Positions 57,672-64,000 of a stretch of DNA of 64,000 nucleotides are shown here, piece after piece; within the stretch, counting starts at the first letter, position 1; each line of letters begins with the position of its first letter. The stretch is from Cercis canadensis (Eukaryota; Streptophyta; Magnoliopsida; Fabales; Fabaceae), in contig QAOA01008727.1 in the NCBI GenBank assembly GCA_003255065.1, forward strand, positions 179,589 to 243,588, given 5' to 3'. Both the position numbers and the translations under genes were made by a program. The notes below the pieces were generated by a model. That model was not told the origin of the DNA and searched no databases. It saw only the letters and a list, made by a program, of their open reading frames with translations.

Positions 57672-57913
57672 TTTTAGTTTCATTTGTTTTCACTTTCATC
57701 TCTATTTCTGCTCCTTTTTTTTTGCTTCCGCACTTTTTCTTTCATACCCATCCTTTCTGCTATGTTTCTCCATCTCTATTTGTTTTTGCAAATTTTAGTT
57801 TCATTTGCTTTCACTATCATCTCTGTTTCTGCTTTTTTTTTTTCTTTTGCACTTTTTCTTTCATAACCATCCTTTCTACTCTGTTTCTCCATTTCTGCCG
57901 CACTTTGTTTTAA
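57672..57913 (+). repeat. Two copies of a ~121-bp pyrimidine-rich tandem repeat
   Basis: TTTTAGTTTCATTTG, TTTTCTTTCATA.CCATCC and GTTTCTCCAT blocks recur in order at about 57672 and 57793. The hydrophobic frame over it (57665-57913) is an effect of the CT-rich repeat, not a protein. It lies near the left end of the PIF element. Confidence 0.75.
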
Positions 57914-57981
57914 GACCCGTCCATCTCTGTTTCTGCTATAAACTGTCATTGTTAGTTTATGGGGAGTGATATATAGTAGAT

Positions 57982-59057
57982 AAGTTGCCATTTTGACAGC
58001 ATATCATCTTCCCCAACAGCAGCTCGGGCAGCAACATTTGCAGCATTTGTCCTCATCTTGTCATCCTCTTCCTTGTTTGCCTGCAGCATATCACAAAACA
58101 AAGATAAAATTTTCCATATATTAATCTTGATGAAAAACGTAGGAATGAAATATAGATACCTTGGTTGATTTAGTAAGACCCCCATCCTTCTCTTTGTCAC
58201 CATCAACTCCAATATTGCTCTCGGCCTATAATTAGAGATAGTAATAGGTTTAAATGATAGGCACACAGGTTTGAGGCAAAGATATACAACACATATGCAT
58301 GCATTAAAAAAGTTCATGTCCATATTTGTATAAGAATCAACCTGGTAACTCAAAAATTGAACTAGGTGGAACTCACATCATTAACTTTCCATAGCTTCTC
58401 AGCTTCTGCCTGTTTTTTCTCCCACTCTTCCCTTGCTTTCCTATTTATTGTCATGATTTGTTGCCGAACATCTGAGGCGACAACAGTCCGATGCCTTGTC
58501 TTCTCAAAATCAACCCGCTGACAGTGAATTTACAGTTAGCACTTTTATACATTGACAAAAGACTATTCATGCTAGCAGCTAGAGGAAACAACTGACCTGT
58601 TTTGACCGTATAATTAGATTACTTATCAGTCCACGCATTCTTTCCTCCACACACTGCACATTGACTTTCAGTCATAAAATTACATGTAAACCTACCGCAA
58701 TTAAAAGTGAAAAATTGCTTGCATCTCACCAGTGATAAGCGTCGCTCGACATCATTGCTTATACCCTTCAAACCGGACTTGCCCACTGCCACAGTGAAGG
58801 AAAAAATAAAAATAAATAGAAAAAACTAAGCTTAGTTGACCGAGTACACATCCAGATAAGAACAAAGTATGCACAGAATTGAAACATATGGACAGAGATA
58901 TGGCTTAAATAGGGCACTGACTAATCTCAACCAATTTTTTTTGCAATGGAGCTTTCTCCAAAAGCAGTCTTTCTTCTTTTTCTTGCACAGCTCTTCGAGA
59001 TGCCTCTGAAACTCGATTGTCCTCCTTGGCTCCTGAAAATAACTGTTCTTCCTCCTC
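57982..59057 (-). pseudogene. TAF4: Captured six-exon fragment of the TFIID subunit gene TAF4
   Basis: TAF4 is a TBP-associated factor of TFIID that pairs with TAF12 through its histone-fold-like C-terminal domain. On the minus strand six exons can be read: 59057-58922 ([20 protein letters not shown]), 58785-58730 (GKSGLKGISNDVERRLSL), 58653-58597 (CVEERMRGLISNL), 58517-58377 ([31 protein letters not shown]), 58225-58160 ([11 protein letters not shown]) and 58080-57982 ([25 protein letters not shown]). All five introns are GT-AG, the phases fit, and the frame stays open for about 185 codons. After SKWQL the plant TAF4 C-terminus is replaced by a short unrelated tail ending at TAA 57952. The N-terminal part is absent. 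Retained introns mean the DNA, not an mRNA copy, was captured. It lies inside a PIF element, opposite to the transposase genes. Confidence 0.9.
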
Positions 59058-60189
59058 CTATTACACAGGAAATTACAGAAAGGACTTGACATTTTATAAG
59101 ATTACGCATTCCATACTATTTAGCTATCTGGCCTTGTTCCTGCTATTTTGATTAAAGTTGACATTTCATGTGAAAAAACTGCAAAGTAGGATGCATGTAG
59201 TTGGCCTCTAGTGAGTGAGTTTATTTGGCGGTTGCCAAACTTGGAACATATTGGGTTGACTATAAAATATGTGCAACTTGTAGTAGCTTAGATGGCATTA
59301 TATAAGAAATTTCCATTTGAGGAAACTACTACTAAACAGTCAATAATATGTTTCCATGTTGATACTATGTAGCACTTGTTATTATTTCTACAATTGTACA
59401 GTTATGCACTAAGAGATTGAAAAGTGAAATTTACTGAACAGTTTCAAGGTTTCTATTTTATTTTCAAATATGAAACATCAGCTTATATTAGTTTCTTAAA
59501 AGTTTCAAGCCATATTTCATTTTGGACTGTATCCTCCTTTTAAATCTACTCATATGATTGTGTCAGTGGAATTGTTTGCAATATAAGACATCAGCTTTTC
59601 TTTGCACATTTTCTTGAAAAACTTATTTTTATGCACCAAATAATAGGAGAAGGCGAGGACCTTTTTTGGCAGTATAATTAGTTTTTCATGCCTTTAAGTA
59701 GGTTTAAGCTCCTTAGAGTAGGTTTTCTTTCTGGTGTTCCTTTAATTCTATTGTATATGCAACTATTCTGCTTGCAACATAAAAGAGACTTTTAAATAAG
59801 TTTTTGCCCTGTATCCATGAAGCCTGATTGCGGAAACTAATTGTTGTATAAAGAACATTGGGCAAGTGTGTGCTTGCTGTCTCAAATCATATTTTCTATA
59901 TGTACTTGCGTCACTACTCGTAGGATCATAGTTAAACCAAGTTGCTTCTTCCTTTTACATGTTGACATGTATGATTGTGCACTTATTAGCCAGCTTATTG
60001 ACTTTCATGCATTGTCCTTGTTGGTGCATACAGCTCCTACTGTTCTTGATCTTCTACTGTCTGCCCTGCCTTTTTTGATACACTAATTTAGAAGTGTTTC
60101 TGGTGATCTAGGAACCAAATACAAAATATTCATTCTTTCCATGCCTGATTGATTTCTTCAACAAATTTATGGTTCACGATGCATATTTG
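59058..60189. other. Non-coding part of the PIF element between the TAF4 fragment and the LINE piece
   Basis: The right-hand border of the captured DNA cannot be placed. I do not see the next upstream TAF4 exon. Some of this may be intron or other captured host sequence. No gene is called. Confidence 0.4.
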
Positions 60190-60440
60190 TACATAATCAG
60201 TTTCAGATGTTTTGGGGGAGTGAGGAGGCTAGAATTTTGTGGCATTGTGCGGTTTATGCAGTCCATTGGTGTTACATGGTTGGAGCAAAATGCTGGCATC
60301 TTTAAGGATTCTTCATTTCCTTTAGAGTTGTTATGGGATAGTAATGTTAACATGGCTTCCCTCTAATGTTCTGCCCATGACATTTTTGAAGGGAGTTTCT
60401 CTTTGTGATATGCAGAGAGATTTGGCAGCCTTATTGCATT
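60190..60440 (+). mobile_element. LINE 3'-end-like relic inside the PIF element
   Basis: The plus strand reads FMQSIGVTWLEQNAGIFKDS and WDSNVNMASL, then continues with CSAHDIFEG after an in-frame stop (Trp to TAG type). It resembles the WLERNARIF and MASLWCS segment common at the 3' end of plant LINE proteins. It is short and diverged. Confidence 0.4.
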
Positions 60441-60619
60441 GATGAATTTATGTAGTTTTTGTGTTATGTTCTTTTCTGTTTCTTTCAAATAGTTTTTGCG
60501 GTTTAGCCAACACACACACGGGTAGAATCAAACAACCTACAATTATTTTAGTTTGCATGGCTTTTAGTTTGCTAGGGAGACAATTATTTATATTGACTTG
60601 TTTATTTATATGTATTAGA

Positions 60620-61685
60620 ATGACTCCAAAAATTCATCCTAAGCAAGGTGATGGAAGTGGAAAAACTAGTGGTAGTGAAAAAAGATTAAAGGCTTATTGG
60701 AATGAGAAAAATACTGCTGTATTTGTGAAAATATGTGTTGAGGAGGTGCATATTGGAAATAGACCTCACACACATTTTAATAAAGCGGGTTGGGCAAACT
60801 TGAAGACAAAGTTTCTTAAGGCCACAAGATTGCCTTATGAATACAAGCAATTAAAAAACAAATGGGAAACAATGAAAAAGGAGTGGGGGTTGTGGGTAAA
60901 ACTTATTGGAAAGGAGACGAACATTAGTTGGGATCCTATTAAAAAAACAGTTAAAGCAGATGATGCTTGGTGGGAAGCTAAGATTCAGGTATATGAAAGT
61001 TGGTAATAAATTTTTCATATATTAATTTTAAATTATAATTATAGAGACTCTTAATTAATTTTTAACCTTTTCACAGGCAATTCCTGATGTGGAAAAATTT
61101 AGGGAGGAGGGTCTAAAATACCTAAATGAAATGGATATTCTTTTTAAGGATATTGTAGCTATTGGTTGTAAAGCTTGGGCACCGTCTCAAGATCCAATTG
61201 AAGGAGAAGAAGGTGATAGAAATGAGGGAGGAAATATTAATGTACCTATTGAGCAAACTGTTGACATTGAATATTTAGGTGATGAAGAGGGAGCGCAAGA
61301 GGGGTCCAATGGAGGAGGCTTGGATAACTTGAATATTGAACCAAGGCCTTCTAGGAGTCAGAAAGGAAAAAGAAAAAAGGGTGGGAAGAGTGAAAGGAGA
61401 TCCGGGGCTGCTCAACTTTCAGATCAACTGACACATATGATTGATGGCTTTAAGGCGCTAAATGCTATTGAAGTTTCTTGTCAAAATAATGAACATAGCA
61501 TATCAACTTGTTTGGCTATGCTTAAGAAATTGCCAGGGCTAGAGGTTGGTAGTGAGTTGTTCTTCATAGGTACAAGATTAATGGGAAAGAGGGTAAATAG
61601 GGAGATTTTTATGGGATTAGAAGACCCTACTCTCCAACTTGGTTGGTTGAAGACTCATAACATGACAAATGTGTCTCACCTTTAA
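60620..61685 (+). CDS. PIF/Harbinger ORF1, Myb/SANT-like DNA-binding protein, intact
   Basis: ORF1 proteins of PIF elements bind the transposon ends and help the transposase enter the nucleus. Two exons join in frame: 60620-60988 (123 codons) and 61077-61685 (202 codons plus stop), with a GT-AG intron of 88 bp. The product is about 325 residues. Residues about 22-120 form the Myb/SANT-like domain: KAYWNEKNTAVFVKICVEEV, WANLKTKFLKATRL, YKQLKNKWETMKKEW and ADDAWWEAKIQ. The C-terminal half is acidic, then basic (RSQKGKRKKGGKSERRSG, a likely nuclear signal), and ends with a helical region (FFIGTRLMGKRVNREIFMGL). An in-frame upstream ATG at 60461 has no family-like sequence, so 60620 is preferred. 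No damage is seen. Confidence 0.82.
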
Positions 61686-61834
61686 GATATTTTTTTATTA
61701 TGATTGTGTATTTATTGGCTTGTTTGAATTTGATTTGTAATTTGTATGGTGCAACTAATATTACAATGCATACTACATTTTTTTTTATTATTTGGAAATT
61801 AATTATTTTTTATTTTGATTATTTATATAACAGG

Positions 61835-63171
61835 ATGTATTATAGCTCAAATGAAAGTTCTTCAAATGAATATTCATCTAACGAGAGTTTTTCAGATGAA
61901 GAATCTTGCAATAAAAATAATATTATGATAAGGCATAATAAGCAAAAGATGCTAGTAATGGCAATGGCCTGTGTTGTCAACTACTTTTCAAAGTATGTTG
62001 TGAAGAGCCCATGCAGAACTTCCAAGCTAACTGAGCATAAATGGGTATCAGAGATTTTAAATGGACATCATATTCGTTACTATGAACAAATTTGGATGAA
62101 AAAACATGTATTTCTCCAATTATGCGATGTTCTACAAAGTAACTACAACCTTAAGCCAACAAGACATGTTGGAATTCAAGAACAAGTGGGATTATTTTTA
62201 TACATGTTAGGACAACTAGGTTCAGTTCGTAACTTAGAGGAAAGGTTCCAACATTCAGGGGAGACTATCTCTAGACAATTCCATCGAGTCTTAGATGTCG
62301 TTTTCAACCTCGCTAAAGATATAATTAAGTCTATTGATCCACACTTCAGAGACACTCCTATTGAGATTAGAAATGATAACCGATATTTTTCATATTTTAA
62401 GAATTGTATTGGTGCCATAGATGACACTCATATACATGTTGTTGTTCCTCCAGATTTGCAAATTCCTTACACTGGTAGAAAAGGTACTACAACTACCAAT
62501 GTAATGAGTGCTGGTGATTTTAATATGTGTTTCACATTCGTATAGGCAGGTTGGGAGGGGTCTGCACATGATACTAAAATTTTCAATGAGGTTGTACGCA
62601 GACCTAACTTGCATTTCCTGCTTCCTCCTGAAGGTTAGTGATTTTTAGACATTACTATTTGAATTTCAAGCCTTAAAGTATGTTATATATTAGTTGTTTA
62701 TTCAATTTCAATTTTTCTTTTGTAGGTAAATACTACTTGGTCGATTCTAGTTATCCTAGTTTCATGGGTTTCTTAGGTCGCTATAAGGGACAAAGATATC
62801 ATCTCCCACAGTTCAAATTAGGATCAAGAGCAAGGGGAAGGACTGAAGTGTTTAACTATTATCACTCTAGCCTTCAATGCACAATTGAACGCTCTTTTGG
62901 GTGTTGCAAAGCATGATGGAAAATACTGGGTGCTATGCCTCCATTCTCATTGGAGACACAAGTTAAAATCATAGTTGTTTGCATGGCGTTGCACAACTTT
63001 ATTATAAGACATGATACAAGTGATGCAGAATTTGAAGCATTCAATGAGAATTTTGAGTTTGCTGATAAAGAAATTATGGATAAAGCAGGGCCTAGTAATG
63101 TCATGTGGGAGGAACCAAATGAAAAGAGTATTAGACAAATGGATCAGATTAGAGAGGAAACAAAAATTTAG
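61835..63171 (+). pseudogene. PIF/Harbinger transposase (DDE_Tnp_4), two in-frame stops
   Basis: The transposase cuts and joins DNA. It starts at 61835 (MYYSSNESSS) with an acidic Ser-rich head. Then come HKWVSEILNGH, a helix-turn-helix-like region (LFLYMLGQLGSVRNLEERFQ, SGETISRQFHRVLDVV) and the catalytic core: first Asp in CIGAIDDTHI, second Asp in GSAHDTKIF, Glu in CTIERSFGCCKA. An intron from 62634 to 62725 (GT-AG, phase 1) separates EG from KYYLVDSSYPSF. Two codons are changed to stop: TAG at 62543-62545, where the family has Trp (FTFV-stop-AGWEG), and TGA at 62914-62916, where Arg is usual. The end QMDQIREETKI stops at 63169. With only these two lesions the copy looks young but not autonomous. 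Confidence 0.87.
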
Positions 63172-63831
63172 TTTCCTACACATCTTTAGCTTTATTGCCT
63201 TTATTATTTCTATATAGAATACAAGTTATGAATTGATATTTCTATAAAATCATAGTTGTTATGCAAATACTTGTCAAATTTCATTTCTATTTCTTTCTTT
63301 TTTCGTCATAATTTATGGTAGATATCAGTTTGAATAATTATATATTTCATGTTTATCTCATGATCACCAATATAATAAAATATGAATAATTGTTAATGAC
63401 GATTTATCTATATGCGAGGTTTCTAATATATAAGCTAAGAACCACTTTGATTATAAGAAATCATACTTCAAAATAATAATCTAACAACAAAAAATCAACT
63501 ACTTGAATGAAAATATAATAATTATAGCACTAATATAAAATATTTTATTATTAAAACTATTTTTTTTCAAATTATAACAAAATGCTTATTTATCTAATCA
63601 CAATCTTTAATAAGCGCTTATTAGTGTCATTTTCAATAATTTCCACAATTATAAGCACTTATACACTTGTCTATCCAAATACTTTAGAAAGAGTTTATAG
63701 ATTTTAAAAGCGCTTCTTCAAGTATGTATCCAAACATTAAATAGCTCAATTTAAAAGGAGCTTATGATATAAAAGTTTTTCACATAAGGTTTTCTTATAT
63801 AAGCGCTTAAATAAGCTGTTTACCCAAAAAG
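63172..63831. other. Right subterminal region of the PIF element
   Basis: AT-rich sequence after the transposase stop. It ends in a run of motifs inverse to the left end: ATAAGCGCTTATTAG near 63610, AAGCACTTATACACTTG near 63652, TATCCAAACATT near 63726, and GCGCTTAAATAAGCTG near 63803. These paired motifs are probably ORF1 or transposase binding sites. Confidence 0.6.
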
Positions 63832-64000
63832 GTTGAGTTGAAGAAGATAGAGAAGGAAGATAGTCTTAATTGCACTTTTTCCAAACGAAAAGGTGTCATT
63901 TACAAACAGGCTAATGAGCTTCTTACTTGCTGTGGTGCTGAGGTTGGTGTGTTAATATTCTCTCCTGCTGGGAAACCCTTTTCTCATGCACACCCTTCTC

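Larger units (their letters stand above)
57242..63831 (+). mobile_element. PIF/Harbinger DNA transposon carrying host DNA
   Basis: The left end starts GGCCCTGTTTGGATAGCAT, with ACAGCTTATTTGAGC inside. The right end is its imperfect inverse: GCTTAAATAAGCTGTTTACC then CAAAAA. Subterminal TATAAGTGCTT and GTTTGGATA motifs repeat inside both ends. Two coding regions in the same direction are the PIF pair: a Myb/SANT-like ORF1 and a DDE_Tnp_4 transposase. The element is 6.6 kb, longer than usual, because it also holds a TAF4 gene fragment (57982-59057) and probably a LINE piece (60190-60440). The exact target duplication is unclear: TAA precedes the left end and no clean partner is seen, so a few bases at the right end may be changed. 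The split MADS gene on both sides fixes the limits independently. Confidence 0.88.
57222..64000 (+). pseudogene. Type I MADS-box gene (AGL61/AGL62-like), split by a transposon, 3' end outside the window
   Basis: The product would be a type I (M-alpha) MADS transcription factor; this class acts mostly in the female gametophyte and endosperm. The first exon part at 57222-57242 encodes MEGKQTK, with a good start context (A at -3, G at +4). Reading on enters a transposon and stops within five codons (GCC CTG TTT GGA TAG). The MADS domain resumes in frame at about 63829: KVELKKIEKEDSLNCTFSKR, then KGVIYKQANELLTCCGAEVG, then VLIFSPAGKPFSHAHPS. The Gly-Arg residues usually between TK and K/VEL are lost or displaced at the junction. 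FSKRKGVIYK, CGAEVG and FSPAGKPF are the type I signature. As assembled this allele cannot give a full MADS domain. The rest of the gene lies beyond the window. Confidence 0.85.

Noticed and set aside
57665-57913. 82-codon hydrophobic frame that looks like a membrane protein
   Set aside because: It is the translation of a two-copy CT-rich tandem repeat, full of Phe, Leu and Ser; a second frame over the same DNA looks the same.

Overview
The window is AT-rich plant nuclear DNA, almost certainly from a eudicot. The signs are plant-type L1 LINEs with a C-terminal RNase H, chromodomain and Tat-lineage Ty3/gypsy elements, CACTA and PIF/Harbinger DNA transposons, GT-AG introns, a type I MADS-box gene and a plant TAF4-type gene fragment. 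Host coding content is very low. Nearly everything is transposable element, often nested. The sequence carries four single N bases. Three of them sit exactly between two near-identical direct copies (235, 193 and 197 bp), which looks like unmerged contig overlap rather than biology.

Layout. 1-3583: 3' part of a broken L1-type LINE ending in poly(A). 4581-~7750: a CACTA element with a decayed five-exon TNPA-like (Transposase_24) gene and a telomere-like intron repeat. 8827-9204: the best candidate for an intact small host gene, a secreted cysteine-rich peptide. 9306-9656: an inverted-repeat (MITE-like) element. 10374-11680: a compact LTR element with perfect target duplications, placed next to exon relics of a coiled-coil host gene (12406-13262). 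14061-19720: a chromovirus (plus strand). 20569-20823: a short unidentified protein-like stretch. 20860-23771: part of a Ty1/copia element (minus) sitting in the integrase of a second chromovirus (23772-29590, minus), which also holds a solo LTR. 29591-42786: a Tat/Ogre-lineage Ty3/gypsy element (plus) with two RNase H domains, a 41-bp tandem array and a 4-kb 3' LTR. That LTR meets a second Tat LTR tail to tail (42780-46795, minus), which contains an Athila-like solo LTR. 47359-47831: the 5' end of a second CACTA. 47832-54414: a third chromovirus (minus) with another copy of the same solo LTR. 54890-55215: a LINE relic. 55857-56061: a hairpin element.

The most interesting part is 57222-64000. 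A type I (AGL61/AGL62-like) MADS-box gene starts at 57222, but after seven codons it is interrupted by about 6.6 kb of DNA that looks like one PIF/Harbinger transposon. The MADS domain resumes at about 63829 and runs off the window. The transposon carries an intact Myb/SANT-like ORF1 and a DDE transposase ORF2 with only two in-frame stops. On its opposite strand lies a six-exon genomic fragment of the TFIID subunit gene TAF4. Every splice site is canonical and the reading frame is open for about 185 codons. This looks like DNA-level capture of a host gene segment by a PIF/Harbinger element that then disrupted a reproductive-type MADS gene.

No rRNA, tRNA, CRISPR or bacterial-type operon was found. 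All names come from reading the translated sequence against remembered family features; nothing was searched.
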